A stretch of DNA of 64,000 bases from CAYVQF01 sp964454015 (GCA_964454015.1 CAYVQF010000026.1:6676-70675); one strand, 5' to 3'. Shown: positions 6,433-15,871, numbered from the stretch's first letter. The notes: generated from the sequence alone by a model not told the origin. Program-made: numbers and translations.

Positions 6433-8364
6433 ATGATGCGCATGGTTTCCTTTGGCGTGGTGTGGGTGAGCGCCCTGTTTTTGGGCGCCTGTGGCCCGTC
6501 TTTCATGAGCACCAGTGAGGCCACTTCGTTCTTGATCGAGCAGCTCACGACGGAGGACGCGGCGGTGCTGGCGATCTGTAGGCAGCTCGAGGCGGTGCCG
6601 GCGTCATCGGCGCAGATCGCGCTTTCAGAGCGGGCGCGGGCGGCGGTGGCGGAGGAGTCGGCGCAGAGTCTCGCGGCGCTTTTGCAGGCGTTGGGGGTAG
6701 AGCGCGGGGTCTGCGACCCCCAGAGGATGTTGGCGGGAGAGGCCGCGCCGGCTTGTGAGGGCAGTATCCAGGCGCGTTTTTTGGCGCTGGGTGAGGGTCT
6801 GGAGGGCGAACGCGGGCAGCCCAAGGAGGCAGAGCGGCAGGCGCAGCGCCTCTATCGGGCGCTGCGCAACGCCGGGGTGGACGCCGCGGCGCTGGTGAGC
6901 CAGCCCATGGCGGTGGTGCAGGCCATGGATCTTTCGCCAGCGGTGGTGGCTGGCGTGGTCTATTTTGCAGACCAGACGTCGCGTTACGTGGGTGAGATGG
7001 TGGGTTCGCTGGGGTTGGCTTCGGGCTTGGCGCGGCTCGCGGCGGAGCAGATCGCGGCAGAGATGCTGGCGGTGACCATCCAGGCCGTGCTGGACGCGTT
7101 GGAGCAACAGGGTTTGGTGCAGCGCTCGTCGGCCGCGCGGGCCGCCTGTCATCTCTATGTGGGGGCCAGCTCGCGGCCGGTGGTGACGGTGCGGCTGCTC
7201 AAGCGCCTGGTGTTGCGTTTCCAGAGCCAAGCGCACACCACCTACGCCATAGCCGGCCCGTGCAAGCGCTACTCGGGTGTATGCGATACGCTCATCGATG
7301 CGGCGGGCCTGCCCGAGTCGCGCTTTCCCACGGGCACCCTTCTGCCGACGGCGCCCAGCACTTATGACGCGTTGGTGCCGACGCTGGAGAGCCCCCCGGG
7401 GCCGCAGCCAGTGTTGGCGGCCCAGGAGCAAGTGGCTAGCCAGGCGCATGCCCTGCTCAACGCCACAGATCACTGCGGTGATCAGTGTGATCTGGCGGCC
7501 ATTGGCGCTGGCGCTGGGGCGTTCTTGGTGGCGCAGGCGCTGGGCGGCGACACCTCGGCGGCGCGCATCGCCGAGCAGGTTGAGGAGGCCGAGAGAAGCG
7601 TCGCCTCCAACCTCGATCTGCAGCAGGATCTGGCTGGGCTGAGCCAAGATGTGGCGCGCCTGCAGGCCAAGGTCGAGAGCACGCGCAGCCAGCTCAGTAT
7701 TCAAGGCCTCGCGGCCGAACGTTTCCAGCGCGACGTGATGACGGTGCTGCTGCGCCTCTCCAAATGTGAGGCCCAGATCGAGGCAGTGGTGCGGGAGCGG
7801 GTGCGCATCGCGCGGGAGACTCTGGGTGTGGCCGAAGCCATTGACTGTGGCCGCCCCAAGGCGGCGTTGGATTACGCTTCGGCGCGTTTCCCTGGCCTGC
7901 GCGTCGAGCACGAGGCCATCTGCGAGCCGACGCGGACCTTCGACATCTCCTTCACCACTGACGACCTCTTCCCGGTTTGTTCGGACCAGATGGCGCCCGA
8001 GAAGGGCGAGGCCATGGATGACCTCTTCCGAATCTTGGTGACCCTGCAGCCGGCGAGCGTGCTCCTCATCGGTCACGCGGATCAACGCCCGATCACGTCG
8101 GGGACGTGCTTGCGTCGTTTCCGGGACAATCACGGTCTGTCGCAAGCGCGGGCCGAGGCGGTGCGTGACGCGCTCAACTTGCGGCTGGCGGCCACCCAGC
8201 GCAGCCTGGCTCTGGAGGCGATGGGCTTTGGCGCCGAGCGTGTGCTGCGGGACTGCTCGCATGACGACACCGAAGCCTGTCACGGGAGCAACCGGCGGAT
8301 CACCTTGCAGATCGTGGGTGCGCGCTCGGTGGATTTCGACTTCTCCTGTGTCTCGGCGCGCTAG
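6433..8364 (+). CDS. large lipoprotein with C-terminal OmpA-like domain
   Basis: This 643-residue protein has a signal peptide with lipobox LGAC (residues 17-20), a long Ala-rich helical body, a coiled-coil-like stretch near residue 395-425 (LSQDVARLQAKVESTRSQLS) and a C-terminal OmpA-like peptidoglycan-binding region. The latter shows LLIGHADQRP, an expanded Cys-containing loop, ARAEAVRDAL and the closing GSNRRITLQI. Such proteins tether the outer membrane to peptidoglycan. It stands alone, upstream of and unrelated to the membrane genes that follow. The unusually large N-terminal part has no domain I recognise. Confidence 0.75.
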   Translation: MMRMVSFGVVWVSALFLGACGPSFMSTSEATSFLIEQLTTEDAAVLAICRQLEAVPASSAQIALSERARAAVAEESAQSLAALLQALGVERGVCDPQRMLAGEAAPACEGSIQARFLALGEGLEGERGQPKEAERQAQRLYRALRNAGVDAAALVSQPMAVVQAMDLSPAVVAGVVYFADQTSRYVGEMVGSLGLASGLARLAAEQIAAEMLAVTIQAVLDALEQQGLVQRSSAARAACHLYVGASSRPVVTVRLLKRLVLRFQSQAHTTYAIAGPCKRYSGVCDTLIDAAGLPESRFPTGTLLPTAPSTYDALVPTLESPPGPQPVLAAQEQVASQAHALLNATDHCGDQCDLAAIGAGAGAFLVAQALGGDTSAARIAEQVEEAERSVASNLDLQQDLAGLSQDVARLQAKVESTRSQLSIQGLAAERFQRDVMTVLLRLSKCEAQIEAVVRERVRIARETLGVAEAIDCGRPKAALDYASARFPGLRVEHEAICEPTRTFDISFTTDDLFPVCSDQMAPEKGEAMDDLFRILVTLQPASVLLIGHADQRPITSGTCLRRFRDNHGLSQARAEAVRDALNLRLAATQRSLALEAMGFGAERVLRDCSHDDTEACHGSNRRITLQIVGARSVDFDFSCVSAR

Positions 8365-8476
8365 GGCGCGCGCGGTGTTGCGCTGGCGTCGCACGCTTGC
8401 CAGCGGTGCGGCTTGGGGTTAGAGAGACGCGGCGCCCGCGCGCGTTCACGGCCTTTCTGTTTCAGGTGTGCCCCAC

Positions 8477-9109
8477 ATGAGCCCTCCAACGCCCAAGGTT
8501 GCCATCCCCGAGCCGGTTCTGCTCACCATTTTCTTTCTCTCCGGCATGGCTGCGCTCCTCTACCAGCTCATCTGGCAGCGGGCGCTGTTCACCATCTACG
8601 GGACCAACACGGAGTCGGTGACCATCGTGGTGGCGGCGTTCATGCTGGGGCTGGGGGTGGGATCCCTGCTGGGTGGTGAGTTTTCCAAGCGCGTTCCCAA
8701 GTATTTGGTCTTGGCCTTCGCGTTGATCGAGGTGGCCATTGGGCTTTACGGCGCGGTGTCGCTGTATGTGTTCACCCAGGTGGGCTTGGCGACCTTAGGG
8801 GCGTCGACTTGGATGACGGGGCTGTTGTCTTTCGGGGTGGTGCTGGTGCCGACGGCGCTGATGGGGGCGACTTTGCCGCTCCTGGTGGCGCACCTGGTGG
8901 GGCAGAATCCGAACGTGGGTCGCTCGGTGGGGCGGCTCTATTTCGCGAACACCATCGGCTCGGCCATGGCTTGCTTCGCCGCGGCGCACTTGGTTTTCGT
9001 TCATTTGGGGATGCACGCGGCGGTTTGGCTTGCCGTGGCGCTCAATCTATTGGTGGCGGCCACGATCCTGGCGCTGCACTACCTGCGGAGGGCGCCGAGA
9101 TGCGCTTAG
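8477..9109 (+). CDS. N-terminal membrane half of an MFS/spermidine-synthase-type protein
   Basis: About 210 residues with roughly six membrane segments (FFLSGMAALLYQLIWQRALF, then VTIVVAAFMLGLGVGSLLGG). The SGMAALLYQ and LGLGVGSLLGG motifs are typical of the membrane half of the fused MFS/spermidine-synthase family. The ATG at 8477 is preferred; a GTG at 8468 is possible. In most relatives this half is one polypeptide with the domains of the next gene, but here it stops at 9109 while the next ATG (9100) overlaps it by ten bases. It is either a natural split with translational coupling or a frameshifted single gene. Confidence 0.7.
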   Translation: MSPPTPKVAIPEPVLLTIFFLSGMAALLYQLIWQRALFTIYGTNTESVTIVVAAFMLGLGVGSLLGGEFSKRVPKYLVLAFALIEVAIGLYGAVSLYVFTQVGLATLGASTWMTGLLSFGVVLVPTALMGATLPLLVAHLVGQNPNVGRSVGRLYFANTIGSAMACFAAAHLVFVHLGMHAAVWLAVALNLLVAATILALHYLRRAPRCA

Positions 9110-10647
9110 GCGTTGCGTGCCTCTTGGTGGCCCTCAGTGGCTTCATCGCCTTGTCCTATGAGATCCTGTGGTTCAGGGTCTTCTCTTTTGCATCGGGTGG
9201 TGCGGCGCCGGCCTTTGCGACCATGCTGGGGGCCTACCTCTTGGGCATCGCGCTGGGGGCGCGGGTGGCTGGGCGGGTGTGTCGCGGCGATCGCACCTGC
9301 GATCCGGGGCAGCTTCGTCTGGTGGCCTTCTTCGTGTTGGCGGGGAACCTGGCTGGTTTTGCGTCGGTGCCGCTGTGTGCCTTCTTTTTTGCGCAGCTTG
9401 CCGGGGCGTGGATCCCCTTGGCCATCGTGGTCTTGGTGGCGGGCTTGTTGGGGGCCCAGTTTCCGCTCATCGCCCACTATGGCGTGGCGGCCGACCATCT
9501 GGCTGGGGCGCGCATCTCCTATCTTTATGTGTGCAACATCGCCGGCTCGGTCTCGGGTTCGCTGCTGACGGGCTTCGTGTTGATGGATCATCTGAGTCTG
9601 GCGACCATTGCCATGCTGCTGACCATGCTGGGGGTGTTGACGGCGGCGGGGATGCTGGCCTTTTTGGGGGCTCAGCCAGCGGGGCGCCGGGCGCTGGTGG
9701 TGGTGGGTGGCTTGGCGGTGGTGGCGGTGCTTTGGCTGTCGACGCCGCTGCTCTTCGCGGGGCTCTTCGAGCGGCTGCAGTACCGGCAGGACTACGCAGG
9801 GCAGCGTTTCAAGCATGTCATCGAAACCAAGAGCGGGGTGATCACGGTCACGCAAGACGACGAGGTCTTTGGCGGCGGGGTCTACGACGGGGTCTTCAAC
9901 CTGGACTTGGTGCACGATCGCAATGGTCTGATCCGGCCGTTGAGCTTGGGTCTGGTGCACCCCGCGCCGAAGCGGGTGTTGCTCATCGGTCTGGCCTCGG
10001 GATCGTGGACGGCGGTGGTGGCCAACCACCCGGGGGTCGAGTCGGTGACGGTGGTGGAGATCAACCCGGGCTACTTGGAGCTGATTCGCCTCTACCCGGA
10101 GCACGCGCACCTGCTGGAGGACCCCAAGGTCGAGATCATCATCGACGACGGGCGGCGCTGGCTCAATCGCAACCCGGGGCGGCACTTCGACGCCATCATC
10201 TCCAACACGACTTGGCACTGGCGGGACCAGATTTCGAACCTCCTCTCCCTGGAGTTTCACCAGCTCATCGCCGACCACTTGGCACCCGATGGGGTCTTTC
10301 TCTTCAACACCACTTCATCGGAGCGCGCCATGCGCACGGCGCTGGAGGTCTTTCCCCACGGCCTGCGCATTCGCAACAACTTGTGGGTGTCGAAGGCTCC
10401 CATCGTTCTCGACGCGGCGCGCTGGGAGCAGCAATTGCGCACTTACGAGGTCTACGATCACGCCCTATTCAATCTCGAGGATCCACGCCATGTTGAACGC
10501 ATGCGCGAGATCCTCGGACTGGTGGATACGCTGGCGTTGGCAGCGCCCGACCCCGATGGCTTGGAAGCGGGTGCGTCGGTGCGGGCGCGGACGCAGCACT
10601 TGCGTCCCATCACGGACGACAACATGGGGCACGAGTGGCGCCGTTGA
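9100..10647 (+). CDS. membrane protein with C-terminal spermidine-synthase-like domain
   Basis: The 515-residue protein starts at an ATG inside the end of the previous gene. It opens with a second set of membrane helices (LLVALSGFIALSYEILWFRV) and ends with a Rossmann methyltransferase-like domain of the spermidine-synthase family: VLLIGLASGSWTAVVANHPG, VVEINPGYLELI, IIIDDGRRWL and FDAIISNTTWHW. The first Gly motif is irregular and the classical polyamine-site residues are not obvious, so actual aminopropyl transfer is doubtful. The family is widespread in deltaproteobacteria and its substrate is mostly unknown. It works with the upstream half. Confidence 0.75.
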   Translation: MRLGVACLLVALSGFIALSYEILWFRVFSFASGGAAPAFATMLGAYLLGIALGARVAGRVCRGDRTCDPGQLRLVAFFVLAGNLAGFASVPLCAFFFAQLAGAWIPLAIVVLVAGLLGAQFPLIAHYGVAADHLAGARISYLYVCNIAGSVSGSLLTGFVLMDHLSLATIAMLLTMLGVLTAAGMLAFLGAQPAGRRALVVVGGLAVVAVLWLSTPLLFAGLFERLQYRQDYAGQRFKHVIETKSGVITVTQDDEVFGGGVYDGVFNLDLVHDRNGLIRPLSLGLVHPAPKRVLLIGLASGSWTAVVANHPGVESVTVVEINPGYLELIRLYPEHAHLLEDPKVEIIIDDGRRWLNRNPGRHFDAIISNTTWHWRDQISNLLSLEFHQLIADHLAPDGVFLFNTTSSERAMRTALEVFPHGLRIRNNLWVSKAPIVLDAARWEQQLRTYEVYDHALFNLEDPRHVERMREILGLVDTLALAAPDPDGLEAGASVRARTQHLRPITDDNMGHEWRR

Positions 10648-10741
10648 TGGCGGCACGGGCTAGGCCCCTTTGGGCTGCGTTGTTTGGCCATGGCGGCCGT
10701 GGCGGTGAGGTTGTTTTGCCGCGTTTGGGGAGGTAGGGCAG

Positions 10742-11431
10742 ATGTGTTTTTCGGCGACAGGATCCTTCATCATGGGAGGTGGTCTCATCGCCGCAGGCGT
10801 GGTGAGCACTCGGCTGGCGTTGACGCGTCGCCGTTCTTATCTCGCGCTGGCGGTCTTGCCGCTGTTGTTTGGGGTGCAGCAGTTGGCCGAAGGGGTGGTG
10901 TGGCTGCGGCTGTTGGAAGGTGATGTGGCAGGGGCTCGGCCGTCGGCGCTGGCCTTCATGTTCTTCTCCCATTTTTTTTGGTTGTTCTGGGTGCCCCTGG
11001 GGGTGGCAATGAGCGAGCGAGTGGCTTGGCGGCGGCGTTTGTTTTGGGGGGTGACGGCGGCGGGCTTTTTGTTTGGCGCGGGGATGTGGGTGCCCTTGGT
11101 TTTGGATCCTGGCTTGCCGCGGGCGGAGATCGTCCAGTCGTCGATTTTTTACGGGGTGGATTTGATCTATGACGGGGTGATGCCGCGGGATCTCTCCCAC
11201 GCGCTCTATGCGTTTTTCACGCTCTTTGCGCTGTTGGCGGCGTCGGATCGGCGGCTGGTGGTGCTGGGGGGGCTGATGGCGGTGTCGGCGGCGGGGACCT
11301 TGGTGTTCTTCCTCTATGCCTTTGCATCGGTGTGGTGCTTTTTTGCCGCCTTCTTGTCGCTCTACGTGATTGATGTGGTGCGACAAGGGGCAGGGCACGC
11401 CCCCCGGCCCGTGGTTGCAAAGGCCGCCTAA
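10742..11431 (+). CDS. DUF6629-like integral membrane protein
   Basis: The 229-residue polytopic protein begins MCFSATGSFIMGGGLIAAGV, the characteristic opening of the DUF6629 family, and has about seven hydrophobic segments. A conserved-looking FGVQQLAEGVVWL lies in the first third. Family function is unknown. Its TAA stop (11429-11431) overlaps the TAG stop of the convergent Hsp70 gene, so no space remains for a terminator between them. Confidence 0.75.
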   Translation: MCFSATGSFIMGGGLIAAGVVSTRLALTRRRSYLALAVLPLLFGVQQLAEGVVWLRLLEGDVAGARPSALAFMFFSHFFWLFWVPLGVAMSERVAWRRRLFWGVTAAGFLFGAGMWVPLVLDPGLPRAEIVQSSIFYGVDLIYDGVMPRDLSHALYAFFTLFALLAASDRRLVVLGGLMAVSAAGTLVFFLYAFASVWCFFAAFLSLYVIDVVRQGAGHAPRPVVAKAA

Positions 11432-12972
11432 GGGGTGCCGAGGTTGAAGGTGTGGCGGTAGCCGGCGCTGCGGTTTTCGATGGTGACGGAGACGGCGCCG
11501 TCGGTGTCGTAGCGGTAGGTTTCGACGATTTCTTGGGGGCTGAGGCCGTCGAGGCGCTGGGGTGGGTGTTTGGCGAGGTCTTTGACTTCGGCCAGGGCGG
11601 GATCGTAGGGGAAGTGGACCTCGCGCCAGGGCATGATGTCGCCCGTGGGTTGGCCGTCGGGGCCGAGGGTCCCGCACTCCATGAAGCGCAGATGTCCGAG
11701 ATCGTGGGCGGGGTGATAGACGCGCTCGACGACGAGGGGGGCGTCGTTTTCGGGGCGGGTGCCCTTCTCGAGGATGATGTCGAAGATTTTGTCAGCGCCG
11801 GCTTCGGCCTCGCGCCAGACGCCGATGTGGCGGGTGGTGGCTTCGCGGACGAGGATGCCCGCTTGATCGTCGCCAGCGATGGCCAGGCCGACGGCAGTGG
11901 CGGCGTGGGGTTGGGGGGCGAGCTGGATTTTGCGTTTGAATTGGTTGCGGAGTTCTTTGCCGACCAGGGGGAAGAGGACGCCGCCGCCGACGAGGTAGAG
12001 GCCGCCGAGCTCGCGCGGGTTGAGGGGGTCGATGCCGTGGCTTTCGAGGGCCGCGAAGACGCTGTGAATGAGCTCTAGGCTTTGTTCGACCAGGGGGAGG
12101 CAGCGCTCGTAGAGGTCGTTGACGTCGAGGACTGCTGGGGTGGTGTCGGGGATGACGCGGCTGAGATCGACCATGAGCTTGCGGGAGGTGGGTCGCAGGG
12201 ATTCTTTGGCTTCGCGGCAGCTCTCGAGGAGGCGTTCTTGGAGGCTGCGGTTTTCGGGGAGGGGCAGCCCGAGGGCTTCCATGGCCAGGTCGAGGATGGC
12301 GGCATCGAAATCATCACCGCCGAGGCGGGCGATGCCTTCGGAGACGAGTAGCTCGAAGGAACGTCCTTCGAGGGAGACGGCGGTGGTGTCGAAGGTGCCG
12401 CCGCCGAGATCGTAGACGACGACGTAGCGTTTGGGGCTGCGGTCGCTGATGGCGGTGCGGTTTTGGTAGGCGAACTCGATGGCGGCGGCGGTGGGCTCGT
12501 TGAGCATGCGCTCGGTTTTGAAGCCGGCGCGTTTGAAGGCTTCGAGGGTGAGATAACGCTGGCGGCTGTTGGCGTTGGCCGGGACGGAGATGTCGGCGGT
12601 GAGCTTGGCGCGCTTGTTGAGTTCGAGGTTGCTGCGATGGAGGACCATTTTCTTGACGTAGGTCAAGAACGCCGTCAGCAGCTCGATGGCGGTGATCTCG
12701 AAGGGCGCGAGCTCGGGCACGAGGGCGTCGACTTCGAGGGCGCTGATGACGCGCTTGATGGAGCGCAGGACGATTTGGACTTGACTGCTATCGTCCTCGA
12801 TGGCGGCGACGGCGTCCCAGCCGAAGCGGAGCTGTTGGTTCTGCAAGACGGCAATGCTGGGGAGATACTCGCGGTACTCTCCGTTGACGTCAAAGGACGC
12901 GACGGCATAGCGGCCGTCCATGGCGGCGGCGACGATGGTGCGCGTGGTGCCGAAATCTACTCCCAACCTCAT
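11428..12972 (-). CDS. short Hsp70 (DnaK-family) chaperone-like ATPase
   Basis: 514 residues from the ATG at 12972, with GGGAGGAAGC just upstream; the longer open frame upstream is not supported. The ATPase domain is complete: phosphate-1 loop GVDFGTTRT, the NEPTAAAIEFAY segment, phosphate-2 DLGGGTFDTTAVS and adenosine motif GGLYLVGGG. After about residue 370 only a reduced substrate-binding part follows, ending TFNLGTP with no helical lid and no EEVD-like tail. A normal DnaK is about 630 residues, so this is a specialised lid-less Hsp70 rather than the housekeeping one. Client and partners are unknown; no DnaJ or GrpE is nearby. Confidence 0.85.
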   Translation of the reverse strand: MRLGVDFGTTRTIVAAAMDGRYAVASFDVNGEYREYLPSIAVLQNQQLRFGWDAVAAIEDDSSQVQIVLRSIKRVISALEVDALVPELAPFEITAIELLTAFLTYVKKMVLHRSNLELNKRAKLTADISVPANANSRQRYLTLEAFKRAGFKTERMLNEPTAAAIEFAYQNRTAISDRSPKRYVVVYDLGGGTFDTTAVSLEGRSFELLVSEGIARLGGDDFDAAILDLAMEALGLPLPENRSLQERLLESCREAKESLRPTSRKLMVDLSRVIPDTTPAVLDVNDLYERCLPLVEQSLELIHSVFAALESHGIDPLNPRELGGLYLVGGGVLFPLVGKELRNQFKRKIQLAPQPHAATAVGLAIAGDDQAGILVREATTRHIGVWREAEAGADKIFDIILEKGTRPENDAPLVVERVYHPAHDLGHLRFMECGTLGPDGQPTGDIMPWREVHFPYDPALAEVKDLAKHPPQRLDGLSPQEIVETYRYDTDGAVSVTIENRSAGYRHTFNLGTP

Positions 12973-13324
12973 GCTTCCTCCCAAGGCATTGGCCTGATGA
13001 CCGCGGCGAGAGGCGCGGTGATGCGGGCCAAGTGAGTCCCGAGGGCGGTGCGCTGGCTTGCAGCGCGGGTCGCACGCGGGATCCGATTGCAGCTTCAGGC
13101 TGCAAGAAGAAAAGACCCCCGTTTTGTGGTGGTCAGGGGTCGACCGCGGTCCTTGTAACACTTCGATGGTCAATGCGCACCTGGCCAGCGCGTGGCGTCT
13201 GGGATGATGTCGTTGCCGATGGGGGGTGGCGGATTTGGCCGAGATCGGCTGCAAAAATTTCTCGCTCCGGGTATGGTGCGCCGGGGTGAGGTTGTGAATG
13301 GTTCCACTGAAAGGAGCAGAGGAC
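12973..13324. other. divergent intergenic region with hairpins
   Basis: This lies between the Hsp70 gene (reverse) and the ADP-ribosylglycohydrolase gene (forward), so it must hold both promoters. A perfect 7-bp stem-loop sits at 13087-13105 (TTGCAGC and GCTGCAA around TTCAG), and nearby GACCCC and GGGGTC arms can pair across a longer loop. Neither is followed by a T-run. I could not place convincing -35/-10 boxes. Confidence 0.35.
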
Positions 13325-14242
13325 ATGGGAGACGAAGAACGGGTTCGGCGCGCTTGGCATAGCTTGGAAGCCCTCGCCGTGGGAGATGGCTTTGGCGAGT
13401 GCTTTTTCAGCGAACCGAGTCGTCACCGTCGCTGGTTGAGTCATCGTGAGTTGCCGCCGGGGCCTTGGCGCGTGACCGATGACACCGTGATGGCCCTGTC
13501 AGTGTTGGAGACGCTCATCGCCGTTGGCCACGTGGATCCAGATGCGCTGGCCAAGCGTTTTGCCGATCGTTATCGCTTGGAGCCACAACGCGGCTATGGC
13601 CGTATGGCGCATGAGATTTTGCGGCGTATAGGGCGAGGCGAGCGCTGGCAGGAGGTCAGCGCGAGTGTCTTCGACGGGATGGGCTCCATGGGCAATGGGG
13701 CGGCCATGCGGGTGGCACCTCTTGGGGCCTTTTTTTGCGACGATTACGCGCGGGTGGTGCAGGAGGCGCAGACCTCAGCCGTGGTGACCCACTGTCATCC
13801 CGAGGGTCAGGCCGGTGCGGTCGCCGTGGCCATGGGGGCGGCGTGGGTGGGGAGGGGTGAAAAGCACGCGCCAGACCTTTTTGCGGCGGTTTTGGAGCAT
13901 ACGCCGCGGGGTGCGACCTGGGACGGGATCTTCCGCGCGGCGCAGTTGGGGCTCGACGAGAGCATCGAGGCGGCGGTGGCGGCGGTGGGCAATGGGTCTC
14001 GGGTGTTGGCGGAGGACACGGTGCCCTTTACCTTGTGGTGTGTGGCGCGCCACCTGGGCGATTTCGAGGCGGCCATGTGGACGACCGTAGCCGGTCGTGG
14101 CGACCGCGACACGACCTGTGCCATCGTTGCGGGGATCTTGGGTGCAGATCCGGCGTGTGAGATTCCAGCGTCGTGGTTGGAGGCTTGCCCCGAGGCGCGA
14201 GAAGTGGGGCAAGAGCCGGAAGCGCAAGAATCGCTGGACTGA
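13325..14242 (+). CDS. ADP-ribosylglycohydrolase family protein
   Basis: 305 residues from the ATG at 13325, which follows a purine-rich GGAGCAGAGG. The family metal-site motifs are intact: TDDTVMA near residue 50, MGNGAAMRVAPLG near 120, and GRGDRDTTCAIVAGI near the C-terminus, giving the acidic ligands for two Mg ions. These enzymes remove ADP-ribose from proteins or small molecules. No signal peptide, so cytoplasmic. No ADP-ribosyltransferase or DraT-like partner is in the window, so the substrate is open. Confidence 0.85.
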   Translation: MGDEERVRRAWHSLEALAVGDGFGECFFSEPSRHRRWLSHRELPPGPWRVTDDTVMALSVLETLIAVGHVDPDALAKRFADRYRLEPQRGYGRMAHEILRRIGRGERWQEVSASVFDGMGSMGNGAAMRVAPLGAFFCDDYARVVQEAQTSAVVTHCHPEGQAGAVAVAMGAAWVGRGEKHAPDLFAAVLEHTPRGATWDGIFRAAQLGLDESIEAAVAAVGNGSRVLAEDTVPFTLWCVARHLGDFEAAMWTTVAGRGDRDTTCAIVAGILGADPACEIPASWLEACPEAREVGQEPEAQESLD

Positions 14243-14309
14243 GTTGCTCTGGCGGGGGTGGTTCCCAGAGTGGCCAAGGCTGAAGGCGTTGTGTGAGGGA
14301 GTGGCGCAG

Positions 14310-15344
14310 ATGGCAGGGCGTGGGCGAGGGGTGCTGAGCTTGGAGGCGTACGAGGCGGGTGTGCGGGCTGGGGAGCGCGGGGTGATGGGGCGTGCCATCA
14401 CCTTGTTGGAGTCGACTCGGGCGGAGCACGAGGTCTTGGCGCAGGCGTTGTTGCAGCGCCTGATGCCAGCGACGGGTGGGGCGCTGCGGGTGGGAATCAC
14501 CGGTGTGCCTGGTGCTGGCAAGAGCACGTTCATCGAGGCTTTGGGGACGATGCTCACTGGCCAGGGGCATCGGGTGGCGGTGCTGGCGGTGGATCCATCG
14601 TCGGCGCGCAGCGGTGGCAGCATTTTGGGTGACAAGACGCGGATGGCGCGGCTCAGTGTCGATCCGCGGGCCTTCATCAGGCCCTCGCCGTCGTCGTGCA
14701 CCTTGGGTGGCGTGGCGACTAAGACCCGGGAGACGATGCTGTTGTGTGAGGCGGCCGGCTATGACGTGGTGCTGGTGGAGACCGTGGGGGTGGGGCAGTC
14801 GGAGACCATGGTCGCCGGGATGACCGATGTCTTTTTGATGTTGATGCTGACGGGGGCCGGCGACGAGCTGCAGGGGATCAAGCGGGGGGTGATGGAGATG
14901 GCCGACATCGCGGTGATCAACAAGGCGGATGGGGACAACGTGGTGCCGGCGCAGGCGGCGGCGCAGCAGGTCGCTGGGGCCCTGCGGATGTTGCACGGCA
15001 GCGGGTCGGCGTGGGAGGTGCCCGTATTGACCTGTTCTTCGCTGAGCGGCGAGGGGGTCGCGGCGGTCTGGAGCATGGTGCAGCATTATCGTGAAGTGCA
15101 TCAGGCCAATGGCGCGTGGGCGGCGCGGCGGCGGGCCCAGGACCGACGCTGGATGTGGGATTTGGTGGAGGAGGGCTTGCGGCGCGAGTTGCATGCGCGC
15201 CCGGCGGCGGCGGCGGCCGCCGCCGCGGCGGAGGTGGCAGTGACGGAAGGTCGCGAGCCGGCGCCTTTGGCGGCGGCGCGGGTCCTGCGCGCTTTCAAAG
15301 AGGCGTTGGTTGCTGGCGCGATGGGTGGAGGAGATGAGGGATGA
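14310..15344 (+). CDS. meaB: MeaB/ArgK-type GTPase for methylmalonyl-CoA mutase
   Basis: 344 residues from the ATG at 14310 with GAGGGAG nine bases upstream. It carries the G3E-type P-loop GVPGAGKST (about residue 65), AVDPSSARSGGSILGDKTRM, the ETVGVGQSE switch segment and NKADGD for guanine. MeaB loads or protects the B12 cofactor of methylmalonyl-CoA mutase. An Ala run followed by Glu near the C-terminus (after ELHARP) is unusual. No mutase gene is in the window, but a methylmalonyl-CoA carboxyltransferase cluster lies at 43.9 kb. The next gene overlaps its stop. Confidence 0.9.
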   Translation: MAGRGRGVLSLEAYEAGVRAGERGVMGRAITLLESTRAEHEVLAQALLQRLMPATGGALRVGITGVPGAGKSTFIEALGTMLTGQGHRVAVLAVDPSSARSGGSILGDKTRMARLSVDPRAFIRPSPSSCTLGGVATKTRETMLLCEAAGYDVVLVETVGVGQSETMVAGMTDVFLMLMLTGAGDELQGIKRGVMEMADIAVINKADGDNVVPAQAAAQQVAGALRMLHGSGSAWEVPVLTCSSLSGEGVAAVWSMVQHYREVHQANGAWAARRRAQDRRWMWDLVEEGLRRELHARPAAAAAAAAAEVAVTEGREPAPLAAARVLRAFKEALVAGAMGGGDEG

Positions 15345-15871
15345 TGGACGACGACAAGGAGCGCAAATCCTGGCGTGAGATCGACCAGGCCAAGGATCGC
15401 TCCAAGCACCGCAGCGAGCGCCCGGAGACGAAGGGCGGCAAAGACTTGAGCACGACGCACGCTTATCGCGCGTTCAAGCGCAAAGCGGAGCAAGTTTTCA
15501 GTGGCCAGGAGGCCTTGCCCGAGGCGTGGGCGAAGAAGTTGGGGCCATCCAAAGGCCCCAGCCTCAAGGCGCGCCAGAGCGCCTTGAAGACCCTCATGGT
15601 GACGCCTACGGCTGAGCTGGCGGCGGCGCTGCAGTCTTTCGAGGCGGAGCATGGTTTTCCGCGGAGCGAGGAGGCGCTAGGGCGCCTCCTCGAGCTCAAG
15701 GCGACGGCGGACCTCGTGCGGGTGCTCGACGCCATCGTCGAGGAGGCCGAGGCTGCCAACGTGGCCCATCCCGGCCGATTGATCACGCGCTTGCAGACGC
15801 TGCGGCTCATGCACGAGAGCCCCAAGATGCAGGCACGGATCGATGCCTGTGTCGCGGCTTTGCGGCGTTGA
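15341..15871 (+). CDS. unknown soluble helical protein coupled to MeaB
   Basis: 176 residues starting ATGATG across the MeaB stop (TGA at 15342-15344), so translation is coupled. The first 40 residues are highly charged (DDDKERKSWREIDQAKDRSK); the rest is predicted helical with Leu-rich repeats of EALGRLLELKATADLVRVLD type. No signal peptide, membrane helix or catalytic motif is seen. I recall no named family. The coupling suggests a role beside MeaB, for instance in mutase assembly, but that is inference from position. Confidence 0.6.
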   Translation: MMDDDKERKSWREIDQAKDRSKHRSERPETKGGKDLSTTHAYRAFKRKAEQVFSGQEALPEAWAKKLGPSKGPSLKARQSALKTLMVTPTAELAAALQSFEAEHGFPRSEEALGRLLELKATADLVRVLDAIVEEAEAANVAHPGRLITRLQTLRLMHESPKMQARIDACVAALRR

